Counted from the stretch's first letter, positions 1 to 8,190 are shown. The stretch: DNA of 27,296 nucleotides from Clostridiales bacterium (GCA_019423725.1 JAHZAW010000029.1:100550-127845), one strand, 5' to 3'. The notes: a model not told the origin generated them from the letters alone. Numbers and translations: made by a program.

Positions 1-224
1 CCTCCTTCACCCATATGGGCAGCTATGCCCGTTTCGCCTATGCCGCTTTCATATTTTACCCCAATGGCGTCCAGGTTCTCCTTTATTATCTCCGCTGTCT
101 TATATTCCTTGAATCCCAGCTCCGGGCAGTCAAAAAGCCTGTCTCCCAGGGCTGTTATATATCCCCTGTTATCCTCTATGAGCTTAAATAATTCCCCTTT
201 ATCTTCTATTTTACCCTTATCCAA
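1..224 (-). CDS. M20-family amidohydrolase/peptidase, N-terminal part (cut by window edge)
   Basis: About 74 N-terminal codons are visible and the frame runs off the left edge. The start is a TTG at 222-224: a GGGAGG ribosome-binding site lies a few bases upstream, and an in-frame TAA two codons before the TTG excludes a longer start. The protein carries LFDCPELGFKEYKT, which matches the LHxxPELGxxExxT block near the N-terminus of M20 amidohydrolases (AbgB/HipO/aminoacylase type). The metal ligands would lie outside the window. Family members hydrolyse N-acyl or dipeptide amide bonds in the cytoplasm with a di-metal centre; the substrate here cannot be told. It starts 51 bases after the metallo-hydrolase gene and is probably co-transcribed with it. 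Family assignment is fairly sure, function not. Confidence 0.75.
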   Translation of the reverse strand, partial: MDKGKIEDKGELFKLIEDNRGYITALGDRLFDCPELGFKEYKTAEIIKENLDAIGVKYESGIGETGIAAHMGEG

Positions 225-275
225 AACTTATCCTCCCGAGTTTTCAGCCTTTATTTCAGCTTTTTATTGTCTTTC

Positions 276-1076
276 TTACCATTCCAGCACTAGACCCGCT
301 CCCGTTTCTGAAACATTAAGTTTCCTGTCCATGAGAGCCTTCACCTTAAATGACGTGCAGTGGCAGGGATACAAAGCTCCCGGCGCCTTTTCCTCCAGGT
401 ATTTTACAGTCCTTTCGGCCCTTTCGTCCGCATCGAAAAGATGCATGCCTCCTATGACTCCCAGAAGTTTATCCTTTCCTGTGGTCTCCATTGCTCTCTC
501 TATTATATTACATATACCCGAATGGGAACAGCCCGTTACCACATATACGCCCTCATCATTTACACAGGCCAGGGCACTGTCATCGTATATATAGTCGTCC
601 GTTTCACCGCAGGCCCTGTTTATGGTGCCTATGGCATACCTTCTCTCGAATTTTTCCGGTATCTCGCCTAAAAACATTATGTTTTCCGTTATTTCATAGC
701 AGTCCCTCGTAAGGCGCAGGTCGGCAAATCGTCCCACTTCCTCCTCAGTCAAAGGCGAGCCGATATTTAACTTCTTATCATATCTTTTCAGAAATATATT
801 CGGATGGGCAGTAAGCACAGGCCTTTTATAAAAGTCCAGCTCAGAAAGGGCCGAAAGCCCTCCCGTATGGTCGTTATGTCCATGGGAGATGACAATATCC
901 GTGGTCTGCCTCAGGTCTATGCCCATATCCCTGGCATTTTTCATAAAGGCGTCACTATAGCCCGTATCAAAAAGTATCTTTCTGTCCCCGTCCTCGATAA
1001 AATAGGATACTGCCGGTTCACCCAGGTAGTACTTATCTATATATGTATTGTTGTCCATAAGCACAGTAAGTTTCAT
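276..1076 (-). CDS. MBL-fold metallo-hydrolase
   Basis: This is a 266-residue metallo-beta-lactamase-fold hydrolase. The signature HGHNDH (His65, His67, Asp69, His70) is the HxHxDH di-metal motif, preceded by ILFDTG (residues 34-39), the usual Asp-containing strand. GCSHSG, GGMH and PCHCTS further on supply the later metal-ligand histidines. The layout resembles the MBL subgroup annotated as 7,8-dihydropterin-6-methyl-4-(ribofuranosyl)aminobenzene-5'-phosphate synthase-like, but that name is not a demonstrated activity for bacterial members. I chose the ATG at 1076 because GGGAGGGATAAAA precedes it directly; an upstream in-frame start would add 11 unconserved residues and lacks a site. No signal peptide, so cytoplasmic. 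It is followed by the M20 amidohydrolase, suggesting a two-gene hydrolase unit. Confidence 0.85.
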   Translation of the reverse strand: MKLTVLMDNNTYIDKYYLGEPAVSYFIEDGDRKILFDTGYSDAFMKNARDMGIDLRQTTDIVISHGHNDHTGGLSALSELDFYKRPVLTAHPNIFLKRYDKKLNIGSPLTEEEVGRFADLRLTRDCYEITENIMFLGEIPEKFERRYAIGTINRACGETDDYIYDDSALACVNDEGVYVVTGCSHSGICNIIERAMETTGKDKLLGVIGGMHLFDADERAERTVKYLEEKAPGALYPCHCTSFKVKALMDRKLNVSETGAGLVLEW

Positions 1077-1130
1077 TTTTATCCCTCCCTGGAACATACC
1101 TAAACACATAGAAACATATAGAAAAAATAT

Positions 1131-1170
1131 CAGGCAGGCTTATGTACATTTCCCCGTATCCGCCTGCCTG
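1131..1170 (-). terminator. Rho-independent terminator after the YegP-like gene
   Basis: Perfect 9-bp arms CAGGCAGGC (1131-1139) and GCCTGCCTG (1162-1170) enclose a 22-base loop. On the minus strand the hairpin is followed by ATATTTTTTC. It lies just after the stop of the YegP-like gene and separates it from the metallo-hydrolase gene. Confidence 0.75.
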
Positions 1171-1184
1171 TATCTAATATATTA

Positions 1185-1562
1185 CTATTTTGATTTGATT
1201 TCAATTATCTCCGCGTCCACCGCATTTTTTCTTACGCTCTCGATGCCGTTTTTACAGCTGGCCTTGGCCTTATACCCCTCCGAAACGACGATTATCTGTC
1301 CATTTTTGGCCTTGAGCGTGAACCTGAACTCTCCCTTTTGGTCCTTATAGATCTCAAACTTTGGATTTATCTCTTTTTTGTAGGATTTCAGCGTCTGATC
1401 CTCCACCGCCGCCAGAGGTGCGTTTTTCGCGACACTTGCTATCCCCTTGAGACAGGAAGCCTTTGAATTGTAGAAATCCGATGAAGCTATGGTCTCCCGG
1501 TTCACCGCCAGCAGATCGAACTTCATTCCGGCTTCATCCTGCCTTATTATGAATTTCCCCAT
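1185..1562 (-). CDS. YegP-like DUF1508 protein with two tandem domains
   Basis: A 125-residue cytoplasmic protein built from two copies of the short DUF1508 (YegP) unit. The first copy (roughly residues 12-58) contains NSKASCLKGIASVAKNA and the second (roughly 76-120) contains KAKASCKNGIESVRKNA. The shared pattern is KASCxxGIxSVxKNA. The second copy keeps the typical FxLKAxNGQIIxxSEGY strand; the first has diverged (FDLLAVNRETIASSDFY). Family members are small beta-alpha proteins of unknown biochemical role, commonly found as tandem repeats; no function should be assigned. The ATG at 1562 has GGGAGGGAG upstream. The gene has its own promoter (1604-1632) and terminator (1131-1170), so it is monocistronic. 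Confidence 0.85.
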   Translation of the reverse strand: MGKFIIRQDEAGMKFDLLAVNRETIASSDFYNSKASCLKGIASVAKNAPLAAVEDQTLKSYKKEINPKFEIYKDQKGEFRFTLKAKNGQIIVVSEGYKAKASCKNGIESVRKNAVDAEIIEIKSK

Positions 1563-1603
1563 TTATACTCCCTCCCATATCAAATATCTACAAACTCAAT
1601 TTA

Positions 1604-1632
1604 ATGATATATTATGTTTTTGTATATGTCAA
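1604..1632 (-). promoter_or_regulatory. Sigma-A type promoter of the YegP-like gene
   Basis: On the minus strand a perfect -35 TTGACA (1627-1632) and a -10 TATCAT (1604-1609, five of six) are separated by 17 bases. Transcription would start about 35 bases before the ATG at 1562. Confidence 0.75.
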
Positions 1633-1711
1633 TGATATAAATTTACTCACATATACACATATCACAAACAGTTTATATTTACAGCCGTCATTTTTATGCT
1701 GATAATACAAA

Positions 1712-1752
1712 AACGCCCATTTTTTGTAGCATTGTACAAAAAAATGAGCGTT
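1712..1752 (-). terminator. Terminator at the end of the nucleoside transporter operon (possibly bidirectional)
   Basis: The arms AACGCCCATTTTTTGT and ACAAAAAAATGAGCGTT pair with one mismatch and one bulged base. Read on the minus strand the hairpin ends in GGGCGTTTTTGT, a good U-tract. It lies about 45 bases after the stop of the last permease gene. The AT-rich bases from 1633 to 1711 hold nothing else I recognise. Confidence 0.75.
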
Positions 1753-1794
1753 CTGCAAAAGCCTAAGGCTTATATTTTATTAAAATTCCTGGTA

Positions 1795-2802
1795 CTAACG
1801 GTCTTCTCTGAAGTATGACAAGCCAAGGCTCTTAGGCGCCTGATTGTCTTTGCTTCCTCTGATGCTGGAAAGTATGAGGACTATGATCGTAACCACATAT
1901 GGCAGCATCTTGAATATCTCCTGCACAGCCTCTCCCAGGGGCACATAGGCAAAGAGTATATAAAGTCCTCCAAAAAGTATACATCCCCAGATGGCTCTGG
2001 CCGGCTTCCAGAGAGCAAGTATAACAAGGGCAATGGCAAGCCATCCTCTGTCTCCGAATCCGTTGTTCTGCCATGTTCCGCCCAGGTACTCCATAACGAA
2101 GTAAAGTCCGCCAAGACCGCTTATGACAGCTCCTGAACAGGTAGCTATATATTTATACCTGATTACGTTTATTCCGGCAGCGTCAGCAGCGGCAGGGTCC
2201 TCTCCAACGGCTCTCAGGTTAAGTCCCTTCCTTGTCCTGAAAAGGAACCATGTGAGCAGTACCGCCAGTATTATGGACAGATATGTCAAAAATCCATAGG
2301 AGAAAAATATCTCGCTGACGATTCCGAATTTAGTGCTCAAAAACGGTATCTTTGTTCTGAAGGCCTGGCCTGTGGCGTAAACGCTTACCTGTCCGGCAGT
2401 TCCGCTTATCCTTGAGAGAGAGCCTCCCAAAAAGTTTCCAAAGCCTACACCAAATGTTGTAAGGGCAAGACCTGTTACGTTCTGGTTTACCCTGAATGTT
2501 ATGGTGAGCACACTATATATGAGCCCTCCTATAAATGAAAATGCTATGGCTAATAATAGCGCGCATAAAACGCCTATCCAGCCATTGGGCTCAGCTACGC
2601 TCTGTTCGTATAAAAACGAGCCCGTAAGACCGCCTACGGCTCCCATATACATGATGCCCGGTATGCCCAGGTTCAGGTTGCCGCTCCTTTCGGTCATTAT
2701 CTCTCCCGACGCGCCATAAAGTATGGGGATACCCTGAGTAACGGCCTTCTGTATGAACGTAACGGAAAATATTTTTTCAATTATGATAAGTATTATATCC
2801 AT
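1795..2802 (-). CDS. nupQ: Nucleoside ABC transporter permease (NupQ/YufQ-type)
   Basis: A 335-residue inner-membrane protein of the BPD_transp_2 permease family with about 8-10 hydrophobic segments. GLNLRAVGEDPAAADAAGI is the conserved cytoplasmic loop that contacts the ATPase in sugar/nucleoside importers. The early GASGEIMTERSGNLNLGIPG block is typical of the second Bmp/Nup permease (NupQ of Bacillus subtilis). It would pair with the upstream permease to form the pore that imports nucleosides presented by the Bmp lipoprotein. The ATG at 2802 has AGGAGG at 2811-2816, overlapping the end of the previous gene whose stop is only three bases away, so translation is likely coupled. It is the last gene of the operon and a terminator follows. 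The symbol is by homology; substrate range is inferred. Confidence 0.88.
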   Translation of the reverse strand: MDIILIIIEKIFSVTFIQKAVTQGIPILYGASGEIMTERSGNLNLGIPGIMYMGAVGGLTGSFLYEQSVAEPNGWIGVLCALLLAIAFSFIGGLIYSVLTITFRVNQNVTGLALTTFGVGFGNFLGGSLSRISGTAGQVSVYATGQAFRTKIPFLSTKFGIVSEIFFSYGFLTYLSIILAVLLTWFLFRTRKGLNLRAVGEDPAAADAAGINVIRYKYIATCSGAVISGLGGLYFVMEYLGGTWQNNGFGDRGWLAIALVILALWKPARAIWGCILFGGLYILFAYVPLGEAVQEIFKMLPYVVTIIVLILSSIRGSKDNQAPKSLGLSYFREDR

Positions 2803-2805
2803 AGC

Positions 2806-3927
2806 TTAAGCCTCCTCATGCTTTCCCCTTTTTATGATGCGGTAGTTTATGAAAAATTCGCATCCAATAAGGAAGAATAATATAATTCCAGTCATTACCT
2901 CAGCCGCTGACTCATTGAGCCCGAACTGGCTGGCGATCTGTTTGGCTCCATTATCAAGGAATACCAGCAGGAATGATATGAGTATCATTATATAGGGATT
3001 GAATTTTGCAAGCCATGATACGATTATGGCCGTAAATCCTCTTCCTCCAGCGGTATTTACCGATATGGTATGGCTTGAGCCGCTTACAAGAAGGAAGCCC
3101 GTAAAGCCGCAGAGGGCTCCTGAAAGGGCCATGGTCCTTAATATTACTTTCTTTACGTTTATTCCGGCATATCTGGCCGTATTCTCACTCTCGCCTACTA
3201 CGGCTATCTCATAGCCATGCTTTGTCTTTTTAAGATATATGGCGATTATTACCGTCAGTGATATAACGACTATCACATTTATGCTGTAGTTGAAGTTTCC
3301 GAATATGCCGCTCAAAAATGATGTGGATATCCATCCGGCCTTTGTGCTCTGGTTGATGGTGCCGATGGTTCCGCTGCCCTTTACAGCCTCCCATACGATA
3401 CAGAAGTATGATGTGAGCTGTATGGCTATGTAGTTCATCATAAGGGTGAACAGTGTCTCATTGGTATTATATTTAGCCTTGAAAAACGCGGGTATTATGC
3501 CCCATACAAGGCCCGCCGCCACACTGCATATTATCATTACGATAAATAACAGCGCCGGTGAAAATGATGCACCAAAGTATCTCATGACCGCCGCCGTGGC
3601 TATGCCTCCCACCAGTATCTGTCCCTCGGCTCCGATGTTCCAAAAACGCATCTTAAAGGCCGGGGTTATGGCAAGGGCTACCGCAAGAAGTATCATGGTA
3701 TCCCTCAGGGTGTTCCATATCCTTCGTGCTGTTCCCACGGCTCCGTCTATCATTCCCAGATATACGGAAAATGGATTTTCCTTAGTGAGTATAAATACGA
3801 ATATACCGCATACTACCAAAGCCAGTATGAAAGCGATGATCCTTACAAGCACTGCCTTTTTTCGGGATATGTCGCTTCGTTTGGCTATTCGGAACATGGG
3901 TTCCTTTTTTAAGCTGCCGTCAGCCAT
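2806..3927 (-). CDS. nupP: Nucleoside ABC transporter permease (NupP/YufP-type)
   Basis: A 373-residue BPD_transp_2 permease with a basic cytoplasmic N-terminus (RIAKRSDISRKKAVLVR) followed by multiple membrane helices. FWNIGAEGQILVGGI is the hallmark of the first permease of Bmp/Nup importers, and GYEIAVVGESENTARYAGI is the ATPase-contact loop. I start it at ATG 3927, eight bases after a GGAGGG site; the in-frame ATG at 3948 has no suitable site and would lie inside the ATPase gene. The ATPase stop (3929-3931) is one base away, so the two are translationally coupled. It should form a heterodimeric channel with the 1795-2802 product. Confidence 0.88.
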   Translation of the reverse strand: MADGSLKKEPMFRIAKRSDISRKKAVLVRIIAFILALVVCGIFVFILTKENPFSVYLGMIDGAVGTARRIWNTLRDTMILLAVALAITPAFKMRFWNIGAEGQILVGGIATAAVMRYFGASFSPALLFIVMIICSVAAGLVWGIIPAFFKAKYNTNETLFTLMMNYIAIQLTSYFCIVWEAVKGSGTIGTINQSTKAGWISTSFLSGIFGNFNYSINVIVVISLTVIIAIYLKKTKHGYEIAVVGESENTARYAGINVKKVILRTMALSGALCGFTGFLLVSGSSHTISVNTAGGRGFTAIIVSWLAKFNPYIMILISFLLVFLDNGAKQIASQFGLNESAAEVMTGIILFFLIGCEFFINYRIIKRGKHEEA

Positions 3928-3928
3928 T

Positions 3929-5458
3929 TCACATTCCCTCCTCTGCATGCTTTGTCATCATAAGTCCTATCTGTTCCTTTGTGGCGCTTCTGGCATCCAC
4001 CAGTCCGCTCACCTTTCCGGCGCATAAAACAAGTATCTTATCCGCCAGCTCCAGAAGTACGTCCAGGTCCTCGCCTACATATACTACGGCTACTCCCTTG
4101 GCCTTCTGCTCATTTATCAGATGGTATATGGTGTAGGAGGTGTTTATATCAAGTCCCCTTACGGCATAGGCCGTCATAAGGACCGAAGGAGCATTGGATA
4201 TCTCTCTGCCTACAAGCACCTTCTGTACGTTTCCTCCCGAAAGCTTCCTAATGGGTGTGGAAAGGCTTGGCGTAACTACATGCAGCCCCTCTACTATCCT
4301 TTCAGTCTTTTCCTTAGGCTCCTTCCTATTGAGGAACGAACCCTTTCCATCCATATATGTCCTTAACATTACGTTATCTGTCAGGTCCATATTGCCCACA
4401 AGGCCCATTCCAAGCCTGTCTTCAGGTACGAAGGACAGCGCGACGCCTATCTTCCTTATGGCCAGGGGCGTCTTGCCCACCAGGTCTGTCTTATGGCCGC
4501 CATCGTCTATGTACTCTATGCTTCCGCCCTCTATTATCTGAAGTCCGGCTATGGCCTCCAAAAGTTCCTTCTGTCCGCTTCCGGCTATGCCCGCTATTCC
4601 GAGCACCTCCCCGCCGTATACGTCAAAGGATACATTGTCCAGAGTCTTTACTCTGTTCTTATCCACACATGTGAGATTTTTTATCTCCAGTCTCTTTTTA
4701 ACGTCCTTGGGTTCTTCCCTGCCAATATCAAGAGTCACTTTGTCGCCTACCATCATTTCCGTAAGTGAAAGCTCCGTGGCCTCGCTGGTATTGACCGTTC
4801 CGATATAGCGTCCCTTCCTCAGTACTGCTACCCTGTTTGAAAGGGAAAGCACCTCATGAAGCTTATGGGTTATGATTATGATGGCCTTTCCATCATCTCT
4901 CATGTTGCGAAGAACATCAAAAAGCCTGTCTGTCTCCTGCGGCGTCAGTACCGCCGTAGGCTCGTCAAGTATGAGTATGTTGGCGCCCCTGTAGAGCATC
5001 TTTACTATCTCGACTGTCTGTTTTTCAGATACAGACATATTATATATTTTCTTGAGCGGGTCAAGCTCAAAGCCGTATCTGTCAACAAGCTCTTTTATCT
5101 TGTTCACAACTTCGCCCATCTTTATTACTTCCTCACCGGGAAGTCCGAGAATTATATTCTCAGCCGCGGTAAACGTCTCAATAAGCTTGAAATGCTGATG
5201 TATCATTCCTATACCCAGCTCAAAGGCGTCCGCCGGACACGTTATCTTAACTTCTTTTCCGTCTATGAAAATCTCGCCTTCATCAGGGAAATAAATTCCG
5301 GCAAGCATATTCATCAAAGTAGTTTTTCCGCTTCCGTTTTCGCCCAAAAGAGAAAGGATCTCTCCCTTTCTTACCTCCAGCGAGATATCTTTGTTAGCGA
5401 TGACTTCACCGAAGTATTTGCTTATATTCTTAAGCTCGATAGCATTTGCCGTATCCAA
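3929..5458 (-). CDS. nupO: Nucleoside ABC transporter ATPase with two nucleotide-binding domains (NupO/YufO-type)
   Basis: A 509-residue fused double ABC ATPase of the sugar/nucleoside importer type, energising the two permeases. Domain 1 has Walker A GENGSGKTT (39-47), signature MSVSEKQ (141-147), Walker B ILILDE (161-166) and the H-loop His198. Domain 2 has a degenerate Walker A GIAGSGQKE (290-298), a canonical signature LSGGN (406-410) and a degenerate Walker B region VLMTAYAVRGLD (426-437) without Asp-Glu. The intact site therefore combines domain 1 Walker motifs with the domain 2 signature; the other site is degenerate, as is common in this family. The start is a TTG at 5458, seven bases after AGGAGG. 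It follows the binding-protein gene after an 82-base gap holding a strong hairpin. Confidence 0.9.
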   Translation of the reverse strand: MDTANAIELKNISKYFGEVIANKDISLEVRKGEILSLLGENGSGKTTLMNMLAGIYFPDEGEIFIDGKEVKITCPADAFELGIGMIHQHFKLIETFTAAENIILGLPGEEVIKMGEVVNKIKELVDRYGFELDPLKKIYNMSVSEKQTVEIVKMLYRGANILILDEPTAVLTPQETDRLFDVLRNMRDDGKAIIIITHKLHEVLSLSNRVAVLRKGRYIGTVNTSEATELSLTEMMVGDKVTLDIGREEPKDVKKRLEIKNLTCVDKNRVKTLDNVSFDVYGGEVLGIAGIAGSGQKELLEAIAGLQIIEGGSIEYIDDGGHKTDLVGKTPLAIRKIGVALSFVPEDRLGMGLVGNMDLTDNVMLRTYMDGKGSFLNRKEPKEKTERIVEGLHVVTPSLSTPIRKLSGGNVQKVLVGREISNAPSVLMTAYAVRGLDINTSYTIYHLINEQKAKGVAVVYVGEDLDVLLELADKILVLCAGKVSGLVDARSATKEQIGLMMTKHAEEGM

Positions 5459-5493
5459 AACCTCTCCTCCTTTACTCTTTTTAAAACGGAATA

Positions 5494-5526
5494 GGGCAGG
5501 GCTGCCCTTATAGAGCCACCCTGCCC
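5494..5526 (-). other. GC-rich hairpin between the Bmp and ATPase genes (attenuator or mRNA-stabilising element)
   Basis: The arms GGGCAGGG (5494-5501) and CCCTGCCC (5519-5526) pair perfectly around a 17-base loop. On the minus strand it is followed by a broken T-rich stretch (TATTCCGTTTT). It sits in the 82-base gap after the binding-protein stop. Partial termination or 3'-end protection here would give more binding protein than transporter core, a common arrangement in importer operons; that role is inferred. Confidence 0.65.
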
Positions 5527-5540
5527 CGGATAGTTAACTA

Positions 5541-6761
5541 TTAATATACTGTATTAAGTTCTGTGATACCGTCAACTACAAATGAGAATGCGGGAGCTGA
5601 TGCGAGCTCTGATTCCATGAAGTATCCATCAGGGCTGATGTATTCAACGCCGTTGAATCCTTCAAGATCTGCTGTTGATGTGATTGTTTCTCCGCCTACA
5701 GTCCATTTTGATGTATCGAATACCTTAAGTTCGCCGCTGTCGATAGCTGCCCAAGTCTCTTCGACCTTTTCAGCTGTTCCTTCAGCTATGGCTGCTTCGT
5801 TGAGTTCTGTAAGGTATACAGCGCCTTCGTCATGTCCCTTGCACCAGTCTACAGGGATCGTCTCGCCGTCGATCATGCATTTAACTGCATATTTGTAGTA
5901 TGAACCCCAGTCGATGGCTGATGATACAAGTGCATAGTTGGGAGCTGCATCGATCATTGATACGTTGTATCCAACGTCACATACCTTAGCTGCCTCACAA
6001 GCTGTTGCAGCACCTGTTGTATCGGCATGCTGGCTGATAAGTACGCATCCGTCAGCTATAAGAGCTTCAGCTGTCTCTTTCTCAAGAGCCTGGTCAGCCC
6101 ATGATCCTGTGTATTTAACTTCCATTGTAACGTTAGGGCAGATTGATCTTACTCCGAGGAAGTAAGCTGTGTAGCCTGATTTAACCTCAGCGTATGAATA
6201 TGCTCCTACATAACCGATCTTAGCGTCTGTGTCTGCGCCGTAAAGCTCAGCAAGTTTCATACCTGCAACAACACCTGCAACATAACGTGCTTCATAGATC
6301 TTTGCAAAGTAGTTATGTGCGTTTGAAAGTCCGCTTGTTGCTGCCTTATATCCTGTTGCGTGGCAGAACTGTACGTCAGGATATTCCTCTGCTGCCTGAA
6401 GAACATAGTCCTCATGGCCAAAGCTGTTTGCAAATATGATGTTGCATCCCTGCTCTGCAAGGTCTACTGCAGCGTCATAGCAGCTTTCGTCTTCGGGTAC
6501 GTTCCATTTGTAGATGATCTGGTCGTCAGTAAGGCCAAGCTCTTCCTGCATCTCAAGAGCGCCTTCGTAATGAGCGTATGTGTAACCCTCATTCTCGTCG
6601 CCGACAAAGATAAAGCCAACCTTGATGTCGCTTGCTGCAACTCCGGATGTTTCGGTGGTTTCTCCGCCTTCTGTTGTCTCCGTGGTCTCATTTGAGGAAC
6701 TGCATCCAGCGATTCCAAGGACCATTGCAGCAGATAAAAGAACTGCTAAAAATTTTTTCAT
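5541..6761 (-). CDS. bmpA: BMP-family nucleoside-binding lipoprotein (BmpA/NupN-type)
   Basis: A 406-residue substrate-binding lipoprotein. It begins MKKFLAVLLSAAMVLGIAGC, a signal peptide with lipobox ending in Cys20, then a Ser/Thr/Glu-rich linker and a BMP domain opening with IKVGFIFVGDENEGYTYAHY. Members of this family bind nucleosides outside the membrane and deliver them to a Nup/Bmp ABC importer, whose ATPase and permeases follow. I start at ATG 6761, seven bases after AGGAGG; a TTG two codons upstream is too close to that site. Codon use differs from the neighbours: ATC is frequent for Ile and CGT appears for Arg, where other genes favour ATA and AGG/AGA. This suggests very high expression, in line with the near-consensus promoter and the hairpin after the gene. 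Confidence 0.92.
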   Translation of the reverse strand: MKKFLAVLLSAAMVLGIAGCSSSNETTETTEGGETTETSGVAASDIKVGFIFVGDENEGYTYAHYEGALEMQEELGLTDDQIIYKWNVPEDESCYDAAVDLAEQGCNIIFANSFGHEDYVLQAAEEYPDVQFCHATGYKAATSGLSNAHNYFAKIYEARYVAGVVAGMKLAELYGADTDAKIGYVGAYSYAEVKSGYTAYFLGVRSICPNVTMEVKYTGSWADQALEKETAEALIADGCVLISQHADTTGAATACEAAKVCDVGYNVSMIDAAPNYALVSSAIDWGSYYKYAVKCMIDGETIPVDWCKGHDEGAVYLTELNEAAIAEGTAEKVEETWAAIDSGELKVFDTSKWTVGGETITSTADLEGFNGVEYISPDGYFMESELASAPAFSFVVDGITELNTVY

Positions 6762-6855
6762 GTTCAATCCTCCTAAGCCTTCTTTTTTCTCTTGACTTTT
6801 ACCTATATATCAGCCGTTAAAAACGGTGGTATATCGCGCAGAATTTTACAATTCC

Positions 6856-6884
6856 ATTATAATCTACCCGAATATTCTAGTCAA
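6856..6884 (-). promoter_or_regulatory. Near-consensus promoter of the bmpA-nup operon
   Basis: Minus-strand -35 TTGACT (6879-6884, five of six) and a perfect -10 TATAAT (6856-6861) are spaced by 17 bases. The predicted leader is about 88 bases and includes a small hairpin, CCGTT-TTT-AACGG. I saw no purine riboswitch core in the leader. Confidence 0.85.
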
Positions 6885-6921
6885 TCGCCTGGGCCGTTCA
6901 TAATTCCGAACTGATTTAAGC

Positions 6922-6960
6922 CCAGCAGACCCATTATTAACCATTACTGTCTGCCGCTGG
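6922..6960 (-). terminator. Candidate terminator after the aldo-keto reductase gene
   Basis: CCAG-CAGAC (6922-6930) pairs with GTCTG-CGG-CTGG (6949-6960), leaving a three-base bulge and an 18-base loop. It lies 20 bases after the reductase stop and before the bmpA promoter. The following bases on the minus strand (GCTTAAAT) make a poor U-tract, so termination may be weak. Confidence 0.4.
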
Positions 6961-6979
6961 TTCCTATGGACTGCCGTTT

Positions 6980-8107
6980 TTAAACCTCAAATGTCTCCGC
7001 TACTTTTTTAAGTCTTTCAACTATGTTTATATGCTGTGGACAGATCTCCTCGCACTTATGGCAGGCAACACATGCTGAAGCCTTCTGGCCGAACATAGGC
7101 ACCCACTCATTATATCTCTTTTTCTCCTCCTCGAAGGGGCTTCCCGTCTTATAGTTGTTATATACAACGAAGTTATAGGGTATGCCCACGCCCTTCGGAC
7201 AGGGAAGACAGTATGAACATCCTGTACAGGGAACCGTATCATAGGACGCAAATACTCCCTGGACTTTTTCGATGACTTCCTCGTCCTCTTTTGTGAACAT
7301 GCCCGCTGATGAACGTGAAGCATATTCAAGATTCTGGGCTATCTGCTCCTCATTGCTCATGCCGCTCAATACTATGGATACCTCGGGCATGTTCCAGAGA
7401 TAATCCAGACCCCATTCAACGGGAGTCTTATTTGTTTTATCAAATATATCCTTAACAGCAGCGGGAACATTCGCAAGATATCCTCCCCTTAAGGGCTCCA
7501 TTATGGATACTCCCATGCCCTTTGAAGCGGCATATTTAAGGCCTTCTATTCCTGCCTGGTATTTTGTATCGATATAGTTGAGCTGTATCTGGCAGAAATC
7601 CCAGTTATAGGCGTCACATATATTTTTGAACACGTCGATCTTATCATGGAAAGAAAATCCCACATATTTGATCTTTCCGGCAGCCCTTGCCGCCTCGAGC
7701 CTTTCCATTACGCCGTATCTGAGCACCTTTTTCTCAAAGGCGATGGCGTTCATGGCATGAAGGAGATAAAAATCTATATGGTCTGTCTGAAGTCTTTCCA
7801 GCTGTTTATCCAGTATGGTGTCAAAATCGTCTCCGCTTTTGAACATCCAGGCGGGAGCCTTCGTTGCAAGGTATACCTTGTCACGGTATCCGTCCAAAAG
7901 TGCTTTTCCTGTTATTTTCTCACTGTTTCCGCCATGGTAGTTAAAGGCGGTATCCACATAGTTAAGGCCGTTGTCAATGGCGCTTCTGAGCATCTTTATG
8001 GCCCTTTCCTCATCTACGTTACCTTCCGTGTCGGCAGGAAGTCTCATCATTCCAAAGCCTATGGGTGATACCTTTATCCCCGTCTTTCCGAATTCTCTGT
8101 ACTGCAT
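6980..8107 (-). CDS. Aldo-keto reductase with C-terminal 4Fe-4S ferredoxin motifs
   Basis: A 375-residue protein. Residues 1 to about 280 form an aldo-keto reductase barrel with the catalytic tetrad Asp52, Tyr57, Lys83 and His117 (VDTAFNYHG, LATKAP, FYLLHA). The C-terminal ~90 residues carry CTGCSYCLPCP and CVACHKCEEICP, two clusters of cysteines of the 4Fe-4S ferredoxin type. This fusion is widespread in anaerobic Firmicutes and is usually annotated only as 'aldo/keto reductase'; substrates are unknown and the clusters probably carry electrons to or from the active site. Start ATG at 8107 follows GGAGGACTTGCCTG. It has its own promoter (8157-8185) and appears monocistronic. Confidence 0.9.
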   Translation of the reverse strand: MQYREFGKTGIKVSPIGFGMMRLPADTEGNVDEERAIKMLRSAIDNGLNYVDTAFNYHGGNSEKITGKALLDGYRDKVYLATKAPAWMFKSGDDFDTILDKQLERLQTDHIDFYLLHAMNAIAFEKKVLRYGVMERLEAARAAGKIKYVGFSFHDKIDVFKNICDAYNWDFCQIQLNYIDTKYQAGIEGLKYAASKGMGVSIMEPLRGGYLANVPAAVKDIFDKTNKTPVEWGLDYLWNMPEVSIVLSGMSNEEQIAQNLEYASRSSAGMFTKEDEEVIEKVQGVFASYDTVPCTGCSYCLPCPKGVGIPYNFVVYNNYKTGSPFEEEKKRYNEWVPMFGQKASACVACHKCEEICPQHINIVERLKKVAETFEV

Positions 8108-8156
8108 CAGGCAAGTCCTCCTTTTAAATTAAAAATGAAATAAAAAATGTATATAT

Positions 8157-8185
8157 ATAATACCTTAATTTCTCATGGCTGTAAA
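8157..8185 (-). promoter_or_regulatory. Promoter of the aldo-keto reductase gene
   Basis: Minus-strand -35 TTTACA (8180-8185) and -10 TATTAT (8157-8162), each five of six, with a 17-base spacer. It begins directly after the terminator of the upstream operon, giving a leader of about 40 bases. Confidence 0.7.
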
Positions 8186-8190
8186 TAAAA

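Noticed and set aside
6762..6850. Purine riboswitch in the bmpA leader
   Set aside because: The leader has only a small hairpin and none of the conserved purine-aptamer junction sequences.
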